This document shows, one piece after another, positions 31,643 to 42,255 of a stretch of 64,000 nt of DNA. The notes beneath the pieces were generated by a model, which saw nothing but the letters and a program-made list of their open reading frames with translations, made no database searches and had not been told where the DNA came from. The position numbers and the translations under genes are program-made. The stretch is taken from positions 31,978,972 to 32,042,971 of the forward strand of contig NC_090766.1 in assembly GCF_036898095.1 (NCBI RefSeq). Direction: 5' to 3'. How positions within the stretch are numbered: the first letter of the stretch is position 1; each line of letters begins with the position of its first letter. The stretch is from Palaemon carinicauda (lineage: Eukaryota > Arthropoda > Malacostraca > Decapoda > Palaemonidae).

Positions 31643-32228
31643 AGCTGAAGAAAAAGAAAAAACAGATTAAGGCTGTCAAAAGCGAGGACGAAAGACAGAC
31701 ACGTCTGCTCATCGTCTGAGCCAAAAGTGAAGTTGGACAATTCACCGGTGTGTGGGGGGGCCCTTACCCCCCTTGCTAACTAGCGCGGGGGTAGTTAACC
31801 CTCGTTAAAAATCTAATGGCTCGTCATTTTCAGCTACGCTGAAAGTAATACCCTATGTAAATAGCGTGGTTTGTATTTCGGTTACGGAACAAACAAAAAT
31901 CACAGAATAAACAGAAACACGATTGTCAAATCCCCAAATCAATGTACTTCACCAAAAAGAAGTCCAGTACAGCGACACAGGGAAAGCGAAAAGAAAAACT
32001 CTAATGGCAGACCAACGGTGTTGTCGATCCGGTTGGCACAGATGATCTGAAGAACAGAAAACGGGAATGATTCCAAGTACAACCCTGAAAGGGTTGTTAA
32101 CCACCTAACCGCACAACCACCACAAAGCGGTTGCCGCGATTTTTTTGAAAAATTCTGCCGAACGTCAGAGACTAAGCTATATACGTATATATATAACTGC
32201 CAGGTAAGTTCTATTCATAAAAATAGGT

Positions 32229-32775
32229 TTGTACTGCGTTTTGCAAAATTTTGCAAGGAACCCTGGAAAATAAACCTCGTGAAAAGCGGGGAACAGCGGT
32301 AGAGAACGTCCTCAATTCACAAACATTACGAGATACAAAAACCAACCCAACAGAAATAATAAACCTCAGATATTGTATCTAAGGTTCATTATGAAATACA
32401 GTAATAAAACTATTATACAATTTAATGCAGTAAGCAAGTCAACATTTGCCATACTATATTGGACTACTTGTTGACTTTTGCAGCTGAAAATCATAGGCAT
32501 GAGAGTTAGGTGGAGCCTTCCCCAGGTCAAAATTTAACAAAATTTGACTTACAAACTGCTTCTTGGAACCAATTAAGTTTGTAAGTTGAGGATTTTCTAT
32601 ACTCCCAAAAATACTAAGCTTCAGCAAGTTAAAATTACTAACATTAAGTGAAGCTGGTACTGGGAGTATTCAAAAGAGTTTTGAACATCTTTCGTGGCCA
32701 AACTAGTGACAACCCATAGTTTTAATAATGATAATCAACCCACTACTGTATAGCAAAAAACTAGGGGGTTTTTAT
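32229..32775. other. AT-rich sequence, nothing recognised
   Basis: About 550 bases, with no open frame of note, no recognisable repeat family and no RNA gene. Confidence 0.5.
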
Positions 32776-32960
32776 TATTATCATCATTATTTGTCAAGCT
32801 ACAACCTTTGTTGGAAAAGCAGGATGCTATAAGCCCCGGGGCCCCAACAGGGAAAATACTGCAGTGAGGAAAGGTAACAAGGAAAAATCAAATATTTTAA
32901 GAACAGTAACATTAAAATAAATATTTCCACCTGTTATAATCATCAGAAACTTTCAATAGA
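32776..32960 (+). repeat. Family A dispersed repeat, partial copy
   Basis: It starts after a degenerate TTA tract with 'ttgtcaagctacaacctttg', then 'gttggaaaagcaggatgcta' and the phrases 'ccaacagggaaaatac' and 'gtgaggaaagg', all of which recur in the copies at 36008 and 59822. It ends in AT-rich sequence near 32960. Confidence 0.85.
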
Positions 32961-34380
32961 CCATAAAATACACAGAGTACCAGTCTCATTTTCTCCATGA
33001 TTATTGTACTATTCTATATTTCTTCCATCACCGCTACTATTTTGGACGAAAACACACCTTTTATTTATAAAAGAACAGTTTCAAATCATGAAAATATAGG
33101 ATCTTTTATTAACTACCTCTTCCACCACAACTAGCATGATTTGACTATAGAGGATACCTTTTGTTTCACACCTCCAAATAATTTTTAGGTTAGACACGTA
33201 GGTTAAGGTAAGGACAGGGTACCCTAGGTTACCTTAGGTGGGGAGCTTTAGGTTAGGTAATAATCCTGCGTTTGTTTACTTAGTGAAATATGGTTTAGCA
33301 CGGATGGAAATAAATCTTTGAAAATGAAGGCCATGACATATAACTACAAAATTTGAAAAAAAGAAAAAAATTACTCTTTAAGAAATACTGTTTGTCTGAT
33401 AAAAAAAAATTTAATATAAAGTGTTTCGGAAAGAAGACCGATGGCTGATATGAACATAAGTGCCGTACACTTTAAGCGGGTAATCTTTGTGTTATCATTT
33501 ACCCTAAAATCTTTTTGTTAACCTCGATTCATGTCCCGGCTCAGCCTGGGCAGTGTATCGTCACTCAGGCGCTGTCCAGAGATGCGATACATACTTTGAC
33601 GTACAAGAAAGGGGGTTTATGTATAATGGCGGCCACTTGTATGTATGATAACTTCCAACTGAGAATACGGCAGTGTAAGGGGTGTCACAGGGGGGCGTTA
33701 GCATCCCCGTTAGGCAAGTAGGTAAGGACACAGCTTGTAGGTTAGGTGAGGAAGTTCAGGTTTGTTGGTGTCCGTTTTCTATGCATGCGGGAGGACTGGT
33801 CGCTGATATACAGAGGCTCCCAAGGAAGAAAACTTGGTCAGTTCAAGTAGGAGATTATATGGATAAATGAATGTAATAGTAATGGTTTACTGATATGTGC
33901 TAGTGAATATCGTTTTGGGGAAATTATTAAAAGGTATAATTTAGCAGATTTACTACCTAACCAAGCGGTAACTATGGAAATATTTTTAAGGGAACAACAA
34001 AGTTGTAAAACTGACATATCTTAGACACAGCTCTATGAAATAGTTTACAAATAATAAAATGAATACGTATATTTAAATAATAAAATAAATATAGATATTT
34101 AGCCGTTAGTTATCGACATCGGGTCCAAAATCCTCCTCCTAAGCACCATAGCACTGGAAGGCCAGTTACACACGAATTACCAGAAATATTGCTGTGCATA
34201 TTACACCTAATTGCGACCGAACGATAGTAGTTTCTACTTGAACACTTAAAGAGCAACAGAACAGATATTACCTCATGACATTCACACTAACTCTACTGCA
34301 CGTCACGTTAACATTATGACATTTTTGACAGCTGACTGTCAATCCACAGCAGACAACAAAGCAGACGCTATCGGAAGATA
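32961..34380. other. Mostly unique AT-rich sequence with one GC-richer block
   Basis: 33186-33260 contains several 'ttaggt' motifs, loosely like the arthropod telomere unit TTAGG but not in register. 33515-33870 is GC-richer and holds two short open frames of 68 and 62 codons. One includes 'MAATCMYDNFQLRIRQCKGC'; no family is recognised. The phrase 'taggttaggt' follows the block as well. The block could be part of an unknown repeat or an isolated exon or promoter. Confidence 0.35.
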
Positions 34381-34782
34381 CGAGAGGCAGCTATCGGTGT
34401 AATTTATTTCATTCGCAGATTCTATGATTTAATTAAGGATAAACATATATTTCCACTGATTATATACCTGCACATACACTTTAAATTAATTAAATTTATA
34501 TAAATAAACAAAAGACATCATAATATTAATATATCACACTATTTCTCCGTTTCCATATTTCGGTAAAAGCAGAACGAATGGCTCCCTTTTCCACAGATCC
34601 GAGAGGCAGCTATCGGGGTAATCTATTTCCTTAGCAGATTCTACGATTTAATTAAGGATAAACAAAACTTTTCATTAATCATATACCAACAAACACACTT
34701 CAAATCAAGTTAATTTATATAAATAATCAAGAGACATCATAATATTAATATATCACACTATTCTCCGTTTCCATATTTCGAT
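34381..34782. repeat. Tandem duplication, ~185-bp unit, 219-bp offset
   Basis: 'cgagaggcagctatcgg' starts both units (34381 and 34600). Each runs through 'tttaattaaggataaaca' and 'gacatcataatattaata' to 'ttccatatttcg'. They are separated by about 34 bases and differ at roughly one position in ten. Confidence 0.9.
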
Positions 34783-35926
34783 AAGCTCTGCTCCACATGG
34801 GCTTGCATTGAATCTTTTTTGTAAATATTTTGTATGAAAATATTTTTTGTCCAATAAACATTATTATTATTACTACTACTACTACTACTATCATAATGCA
34901 CAACTAATGGCTCCCTCTTTGATCATTTAAAACACCGTCTTCTTCTTACCCCCCGGCTACAAGGTTAATGTCAAAGTAGCAAATGATGCCTTTAATGTGT
35001 GTGGGAGGTCTCTTTGGGCAATCAATAATGTGCTCCAACTGCACCATTGAAAGACAAGAGCTGGTTTTGTAGTAATTTTTTCCCTTTATTAAGACTGCAT
35101 TAAACGATACGCCGGAGTTACTATTACTAGTTACCTACGACTAGTAAAAGTATTATTTATTGACGAAATGTTTGTTAAAGCATCGATTGGTAGAGTTATT
35201 GGCTAGAATTTTGGTTTGATTTTTACCAGTTTAGGTCTGATATACAAATAGCTAGATCATGTTTTACAAGACATTCAAGTTGACCCGTAAAATAGAAAAA
35301 TATCAAAGTAATCCTCAAAATTCCTTTATTCTGAAAGATGTAAATAAATTATATCAATTCATTATGCCACATTGACATTTATAAGTCATGTGATCAGAAT
35401 CTCACCTTTTTTTTTATAGTGTCCCGTTCTTTTTAAGTTAGCAAAAGTCCAACTTTTTATATAAAATGTAAATGAAGTAGTACTAATATTTTATAAAATT
35501 TCCATTCTAGTTATTTAAACTACGATTTCAAGGCAGATTCCTAGAGATTTATTACACAGGAAGCTTTTAAATCCTACCAAAACGCAAATAATAAGCTGAA
35601 AGTATTTAGATAAACGTTTCAAAGTAAATAGAGGAAAAGCAAAATTCAAATATTGAAGAAAAAACTAAACTAAATTAAAGAAATTATATTCTGAAATAAA
35701 ATATAATAAAACTAAATAATTGAATTATAATGATTTAGGATTTTGAAGAGAAAAATATAATTTGAAAATAGTTTCTTTGGGGGAAAAGATTATTTGGGAG
35801 TTTAGGGAAATGATGTAGAAATAAGGGCTTGTATTGTAGCCTACAATTACAGTGATATAACAACTAAGTTAAATGAATTACGTGAATACAATGTAGTGAG
35901 TTATCTAAGGTTAGTCGATCTAACCA

Positions 35927-35927
<1 letters not shown>
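34783..35927. other. AT-rich, nothing recognised
   Basis: It contains a short TTA/CTA run near 34860-34890 and otherwise unique-looking sequence. No credible open frame or RNA gene was seen. Confidence 0.45.

Positions 35928-36011
<84 letters not shown>
35928..36011. repeat. (TTA)n microsatellite
   Basis: An uninterrupted TTA tract that directly abuts the start of a family A copy. Confidence 0.97.
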
Positions 36012-36012
<1 letters not shown>

Positions 36013-36640
36013 TTGCTAAGCTATGACCCTAGTTGGAAAAGCAGGATGCTCTAAGCCCAAGGGCTCCAACAGGTAAAATAGCCCCGTGAGGAAAGGAAAT
36101 AAGGAAATAAACTACAAGATAAGTTTACGAACAATAACACCAAAACAAATCTTTCATATATATAAAAAAAAAAAATAACACAGGGAAGAGAAACAAGATA
36201 GAATATTGTGACTGAGTATACCGTCAAGCAAGAGATCTCTACCCTAAGGCAAGGGAAAACCATGTTAAAGAGGCTATGGCACTACCCAAGACTAGAGAAC
36301 AAATGGTTTGATTTTGGAGTGTCCTTCTAGAAGAGCTACTCACCACAGCTAGTCTCTTTTACCTTACCAAGAGGAAAGTAGCTACTGAACAATTACAGTG
36401 CAGTAGTTAACCTCTTGAGAGAAGAAAAACTTTTTGGTAATTTTAGTGTCAATTGTATGAGGGAAAAGAATGGGTTAAGAATAGGCCAGACTATTCTGTG
36501 TATGTGTCGGCAAAGACGAAATGATCCGTAACCAGAGAAAGGGATCCAATGTAGTACTGGCTGGGCAGTTAAGGAACCCAATAACATTCTAGAGGTAGTA
36601 TCCCGACGGGAGGTAGGTGCCTTGGTCAGTGAGTCAGTTG
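36008..36640 (+). repeat. Family A dispersed repeat, near full-length copy
   Basis: It runs from 'acttgctaagctatgaccct' through 'gcaggatgctctaagcccaa', 'ggctatggcactacccaaga' and 'gggatccaatgtagtactgg' to 'gtagtatcccgacggg'. The copy at 59822-60470 follows it along its whole length. There is no open frame. The family starts with a TTA tract and lacks terminal inverted repeats that I can see, so a SINE or a LINE/PLE tail are both possible. Confidence 0.85.
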
Positions 36641-36684
36641 GTGAGGACAGTGATGGATATCGTATACTCTTACCCTTGGGATCA

Positions 36685-36712
36685 TTTTTTTTTTTTTTTT
36701 TTTTTTTTTTTT
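36685..36712. repeat. Poly(T) tract
   Basis: A 28-base T run next to 'gcag'. Confidence 0.97.
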
Positions 36713-36789
36713 GCAGATTTTTCCGTTTCAAAGAGGTCTCTGCTAAATCCTTGCAGACTTCAATGTATGACATTGTATGTGTTTACACA

Positions 36790-37255
36790 CACACACATAA
36801 GGTCAACACACGTCTTCCACTCTCTTGGGTTGAAGTTCTAATGAAAGAGGGTACACTCGGGCACACTTTTCTATCTTATATCTAGAAATGACTATAATTT
36901 CATATCCAATTGCTTCCTCTTTAAATTTAAGATTTACTGAACCAGCGCAAGACATTCTATCTTATAGTAACACCCATTCCCAAAATAATAAAAGTCGAAA
37001 TTAATTAGACTAGGTAATATGAAGGTGCATCCAGCACACTATTCTATCTCATTTCTCTTCCTCTTTTTTATATTTTATTTATGAAAGATTTATTTCAGTG
37101 TTGTTGCTGTTCTTAAAATACTTTATTTTAACTGTTCATTATTTTTGTAGTTTATTCATTTCCAGGTTTCTTTTCCTCAATGGGTTATTTTATCCCTGTT
37201 GGAGCCCTTGTGCTTATAGCATCTTGCTTTTCCAACTAGGGTTGTAGCTTAGCCT

Positions 37256-37258
<3 letters not shown>
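36790..37258 (-). repeat. Family A copy, inverted and interrupted
   Basis: Minus-strand family A pieces at about 36795-36885 and 37030-37258, ending with 'tagcatcttgcttttccaac' against an AAT tract. The stretch between is AT-rich filler. Confidence 0.75.

Positions 37259-37345
<87 letters not shown>
37258..37345. repeat. (AAT)n microsatellite
   Basis: A pure AAT tract joined to the family A end at 37258. Confidence 0.97.
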
Positions 37346-37346
<1 letters not shown>

Positions 37347-37550
37347 CATCCCTGAAATAATATATAGAAATTACTTAGATTAGTTAATATGCGTGTATAG
37401 ATTATAAATGTAAGCACACTTCCTTCTATTTTGGTATGTAAGAAAATGGTGTTTACAAGGTAGCCACGGCCAAACAATTTGATTTGAGATATTTAGTAAT
37501 TAATATAGGAAAATCAAGTTTGATATTCTCGCATCCTGTTCATGACTGTT

Positions 37551-37850
37551 TTTTTTCCTCGGGATCTTGGACCTTCCATAATTCACTATGTTATTATTTT
37601 TTTTTTTTTTTTTTTTTTTGGGGGGGGGGACCTTGGTCCTTCCATAATTCCCTATGTTCTTCTGTTGACTTTTTCCTGGGGAACTTGGTCCTTCCATAAT
37701 CGTTTCCATAATTCACTATGTTCTTCCGTTTTCTTCTTTTTTTTCTGGGGAACTTGGTCCTTCCATAATTCACTACGTTGTTCTGTTTTTTTTTTTTCTT
37801 TCTTTATCTGGAGAACTTGGTCCTTTCATAATTCACCACCTACGGTGGTT
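37551..37850. repeat. Minisatellite, about five degenerate units of 50-70 bp
   Basis: Each unit contains 'cttggtccttccataattca' followed by 'ctatgttcttctgtt' and a T run of varying length. One unit carries an extra internal copy of 'tccataat'. Confidence 0.85.
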
Positions 37851-38189
37851 AGCAGTTACCCTTTCAGAGAATTATAAATCTGAACTCTAATTTTTTTTGC
37901 CTCTCACTCAACGTTAGAGGGGGTCCAGTACAGTCGGCGAGAGAAACTGGCAGATGTCAATAATACTGACCAATGTAGCAGACAGATCCAGTGAAAATCA
38001 ATGGCGTTATGTTTTATACAGACGAACTCGTACTTTTGTATAGACAAAGCCTCGATTGTTTTTGTATGACACCACTGTGACATACTGTAGCTTCTTTTTT
38101 TGTTTACTGATATGGGAAGGAGAAACAAAATCAATAGTAATTAAGGGAAAAGGTTATGTGTGTAATAAAACTTACAGGAATCACAAAAC
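37851..38189. other. No recognisable feature
   Basis: About 340 bases of unique-looking sequence with no supported gene or repeat. Confidence 0.45.
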
Positions 38190-38710
38190 CTGTGTACTAT
38201 GGTCTTCCACTGTCTTGGATTAGAGTTCTCTTGCTTGAGGGTACACTCTGGCACACTTTTCCATCATATTTCCCTTCCTCTTGTTTTTGTAGTTTGTAAT
38301 TAATATAAGAAATATTTTATCTATAATGAAGTTACTGTTCTTGATTTTTTTTCCATTTCCTCACTGGGCTATTGTTCCCTGTTGGAGCCCTAGGGCTTGT
38401 AGCATATTGCTTTTCCAACTAGGGTTGTAGCTTAGCAGCTATTATCATTATTATTATTACTTGCTAATCTACAACCATAGTTGGAAAAGCAGGATGCTAC
38501 AAGCCCAGGGGCTCCAACAAAGAAAATAGTCCAGTGAGGAAAGGACACAAGAAAAAATAAAATATTCTAAGAACAGTAACAACATTAAAATAAATATTTC
38601 CTATATAAACTATAAAAAACTTTAACAAAAGAGGAAGAGAAATAAGATAAAATAGTGTGTCCGAGTGTACCCTCAAGCAAGAGAACTCTAAACCAAGAAT
38701 ACTACACAGT
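38190..38710. repeat. Two family A copies in inverted, head-to-head arrangement
   Basis: A minus-strand copy (38190-38450) and a plus-strand copy (38459-38710) meet at a short TTATTA tract. Both carry the 'ttggaaaagcaggatgct' end at the junction, so the pair forms a large imperfect palindrome. Confidence 0.85.
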
Positions 38711-38854
38711 ATTCTAGAACTTTTATTCCAGCTGTGACGAAGATCTTTCTATTCAAGTAGTTGAATCGGTGGAACTTCAAAAGTTCAAAGTTACAGAGAA
38801 TGTTATGTTGAACACGCTAACATAAGTCTCTTTTTACAGTTTATATGTGACATA

Positions 38855-39001
38855 TCTATTATAATGTTGTTACTGTTCATAAAACATGTTAATTTAATTA
38901 ATCATTACTTCTCCTGTAGTTATTTATTTCCTTATTTTCTTTTACTCACTGGGCTATTTTTCCAGGTCGGAGCTTTGGGCTTACAGCATCCTGCTTTTTC
39001 A
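38855..39001 (-). repeat. Family A copy, minus strand, partial
   Basis: It ends 'cagcatcctgctttttcaac' and passes directly into the AAT satellite array. Confidence 0.8.
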
Positions 39002-39003
39002 AC

Positions 39004-39062
<59 letters not shown>

Positions 39063-39126
39063 TCCTCAACATTGGGGCCCTTGAGCTTATAGCATCCTGC
39101 TCTTCCAACTAGACTTGTAGCTTAGC

Positions 39127-39197
<71 letters not shown>

Positions 39198-39267
39198 TTA
39201 ATATCTTCAACATCGGGGCCCTTGAGCTTATAGCATCCTGCTTTTCCAACTAGAGTTGTAGCTGAGC

Positions 39268-39323
<56 letters not shown>

Positions 39324-39388
39324 TCCTCAACATTGGGGCCCTTGGGCTTATAACATCCTGCTTTTCCAGCTAGAGTTGTAGCTGAGCC

Positions 39389-39446
<58 letters not shown>

Positions 39447-39510
39447 TCCTCAACATTGGGGCCCTTGGGCTTATAGCATCCTGCTTTTCCAACTAGAGTT
39501 GTAGCTGAGC

Positions 39511-39549
<39 letters not shown>

Positions 39550-39573
39550 TAATAATAATAATAAAAATAATAA
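39001..39573. repeat. AAT composite satellite, array 1 (about 5 units)
   Basis: Each unit is a variable (AAT)n run of about 40-80 bases plus a conserved ~65-bp segment containing 'atcctcaacattggggccct' and 'tagcatcctgcttttccaac', ending 'gttgtagctgagct'. The conserved segment is the end of family A in minus orientation. Confidence 0.95.
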
Positions 39574-39778
39574 TAGGTGGAGTTGAATACTATGGCTGCA
39601 TCGGCAGAATTCAATTTCTTCTTCAATTTCTCGATTCTACGGACAATTCTCTTTTCAGGGTTGCTACCTTCAGCTAGCATGTTGGTGAAGTTCATCAGGT
39701 GGGTGAAGAATACAATTCAGGTTAAGGCTGGATGTAATTAATACAAATACAAGTAATACTCGAAAATTATAACAGGTA

Positions 39779-42200
39779 AAGTCAGGAGTGGATCGCGACG
39801 CGTTTCGGAACTGCTTGCTCCGTCTTCAGGCGAGAAGTGAGGCTCTGGCTGGATCTTCGTCCGTTTATATCCTGGCTCTGGTTCGTAGAGAGGGGCCTCG
39901 AATTTTGATTGGTCGAGCGGAGGTTATAGGCTCGGGTGGCAGATGTACGACAAGCTTGGCTCAGCCTCTCAGGCTGAGAGGTAGGAAGGAATCCTGGATC
40001 CTGATTGGTCAGGACGCGCACAGAGCCAGCCAAAAAGTTAGGCAGGCTCCTCTCTCGCTCAGCAGACTGGGCTGAGAGAGATATCCGAGCTCCCTGATTG
40101 GCTGAGGCGCGTGCCGAGACGGGCTCAAAGTCAAGCAGCCCATTCCTACGCTCAGCAGACTGGAATTCCGGACCATACTCGCCGCCAAAATCAGCATTCG
40201 GCCAGACAATTTCTCCATATCTGGGGGTGTCAGGATTGGGGTTGTCATCGTTCTGGGGGTCTTGCTCTTGGTTCCTAGCGTTGGTACATCGACAGGTTGG
40301 TAGGAGGAACATCTCTTGAATCGTATTCAACGCTGGTTTCTCATTCTGGATTAACAGGGCTTCCAATAATCATAAGCGCCTGCTGTCCGGGGCGCTGCCG
40401 ATAATTTTGGTATTGGCGATGATGTCTGCCAGGCTAATTTGAGTGTTATGTCGCTGTAGAGCATGATTTCTTATAGCACCTTGCTGGACGTGGCACGAAA
40501 TCCTCTTCGAAAGTTTCATTGTAGTCATACCGATGTATTTGCCAGGGCATCCTCGGACTGGGCTTTGATAAGAGTAGACTACATTCAGAGGGTCGTTATA
40601 AGGGGGCGCTGGATTGTTCCACATGATCAAGCTGCGGGTTTTTTCAATCTGGTAATAGATGATGAGTTTCACTTTCGTGGTCTCATCAGTAGGTGACACG
40701 TTGTTAGTGATGATGTCATTAATGGCCTTCTCATCCCGCTGATATTCTGCGTGCATGAGGCCCTTGAAGTAAAGTTTGATGTCTCTAGATCCGTTGGTGG
40801 AGGTGTCGGACCTATCTCTAGTGCTGTCGGACCCCTGGTTAGCGCTGTCGGACCCTTCCAACGCAGAGGACCCATACCACTTGTCTATAGCTGTCCTCAC
40901 TTCACGCTGGACTTGCTTGTTGCTGTAGCCGTTATTGATGAGGACCTGTACGGCCCTTTCCACCTCCTTGTGAGTGTCAGTCCATGACGAGCAGTGTGAT
41001 AAGGCCCTGCATACAAAGGCCTTGATGGTCGAGGCCCTGTAGCGGGCAGGACATTCACTTTCGCCATTTAAACACATGCCGAGATTTGTGGGCTTAGTGT
41101 AGACAGTGGTCTGCAATCCCTCGTTGGTGGAAGAAATCAAGACGTCCAGGAACGGGAGGCCGTTGTCGACGCTGTTCTCAAGGGTGAAGTGGAGTTTGCT
41201 GTTGTCCTCAAAGGTCCTCCTTAGGTTCTCGATGGCTTCGGTGGAAGTAGCTTTGACGAAAGTATCGCCAATATAATGGAAGTAAGCGAGGGGGCACTTG
41301 AGTTAGGAGAATACCCTCTCCTCTACTACTCCCATGTAGAAGTTAGCAAAGAATACGCCCAAGGGCGAGCCCATCGCCATGCCATTCTTTTGTAAGTACA
41401 TGTGCCCACGAGGAGTAGTAAAGGGGGCCCTCTTAGTGCAGATGGCAAGGAGGGTCCGAAAGGCTTGCTCTGGGATATTCAATTCCGGAGTTGTCTCGTC
41501 CCTGTAGACTCTATCAGCGATAAGGTCGATGGTTTCGTCAATAGGGACATTAGTGAATAAAGATTCGACGTCCATCGATGCTATGACCCCCTCGTCGCGG
41601 ACGTCCTTGATCCTCTCTAGGAATTCGGCAGAGGAGGCCACACAGTGGCGGTCGGGGACATATGGCATCAAAATCGTGTTCAGTCTCTTGGCCAGCTGGT
41701 ATGTAGGCGTAGGGCATTGGCTGATGATAGATCGAAGTGGGTTGCCTTGTTTGTGGGTTTTAACATTGCCGTAGAGGTAACCAGGTCCATAATCCCCAGA
41801 AATCATGGGCAGGTGTACGGCGTTAGTTGCAGCATTAATGGCCTCGATGGTGCGATTTGCCTCCCTCTTGATGTCTTGAACAGGGTTGCTCGTGAGGCGC
41901 CCGAAATTGGTCAGGTCCGCGAGGATGGCGTCCAATTTCTCGTGGTACTCATGGGTAATGATGAGTACAAAGGCAGCTGTCTTGTCGGCCCGACGGACGG
42001 TGACATCAGCAACTCGTTTGAGCTCTTTAGCAGCAGCTCTTATCTCCTTAGAAAAGATGCCGCTGCTGTACCTGCCCCTATTAGTAAGGGCCTTGGCGAG
42101 CAGAAGCGGCTGAAGGGCATCAGTCGTCCGGAGAGCACCATGTTCTTGGAGGTTGAGGATGGAGTATAGGAGTAATTCTATCTCCAGGCGCTTGTCGGTT
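39779..42200 (-). pseudogene. PLE ORF, minus copy: RT + GIY-YIG, two nonsense codons
   Basis: RT motifs in one frame: 'YLYGNVKTHKQGNPLRSIIS' near 41770, motif A 'SMDVESLFTNVP' near 41560, motif B region 'MAMGSPLGVFFANFYMG' near 41360, and motif C 'YFHYIGDTF' near 41265, where canonical families have DD. GIY-YIG endonuclease: 'VVYSYQSP', 'GKYIGMTTMKLSKRI' and the final 'LLIQNEKPALN' (about 40580-40330). Stops: TAA at 41300-41302 and TGA at 40367-40369. Upstream of 41935 the frame continues with 'ADKTAAFVLI', the usual RT fingers region. The C-terminal ~190 residues after the endonuclease are Ser/Arg/Gln-rich and unassigned. Confidence 0.85.
39793..39833 (-). ncRNA. Hammerhead ribozyme-like motif in the PLE tail
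   Basis: On the minus strand the order is helix I strand 'tcgc', core CTGAAGA (fits CUGANGA), an imperfect helix II of about four pairs, core GAAA, the short palindrome 'acgcgt', cleavage triplet GTC, and helix I partner 'gcga'. PLEs are known to carry type I hammerheads with a minimal helix III at this place. The first helix II pair is a mismatch (C-C), which lowers confidence. Confidence 0.45.
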
Positions 42201-42255
42201 GGTCTCAGTCAGGTGATGAAGTGGCAGTTGAGGCCCATCTTGAGGATCTGCTCCT

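Larger units (their letters stand above)
27463..32228 (-). mobile_element. DIRS fragment D5: 5' terminus, leader, gag and start of RT
   Basis: Minus-strand order: terminal repeat-like end near 32180-32228 ('aactgccaggtaagttctat'), leader, zinc-motif Gag start (31642), long Arg/Ser-rich gag, then the first part of RT. The RT stops at 27463, where D4 leader sequence begins, so the 3' two thirds are missing. GC content is clearly higher than in the region to its right. Confidence 0.7.
39574..42250 (-). mobile_element. Penelope-like element, minus copy
   Basis: The element has a PLE reverse transcriptase, a GIY-YIG endonuclease and a 3' tail that continues into sequence resembling the element's own 5' coding end. 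It is inserted in the AAT satellite: its 3' end at 39574 abuts the array. It lies head to head with a 5'-truncated sister (42251-44392). Nonsense codons make it inactive. Confidence 0.88.

Noticed and set aside
33186..33260. Interstitial telomeric TTAGG repeat
   Set aside because: 'ttaggt' motifs occur but not as a regular tandem array.
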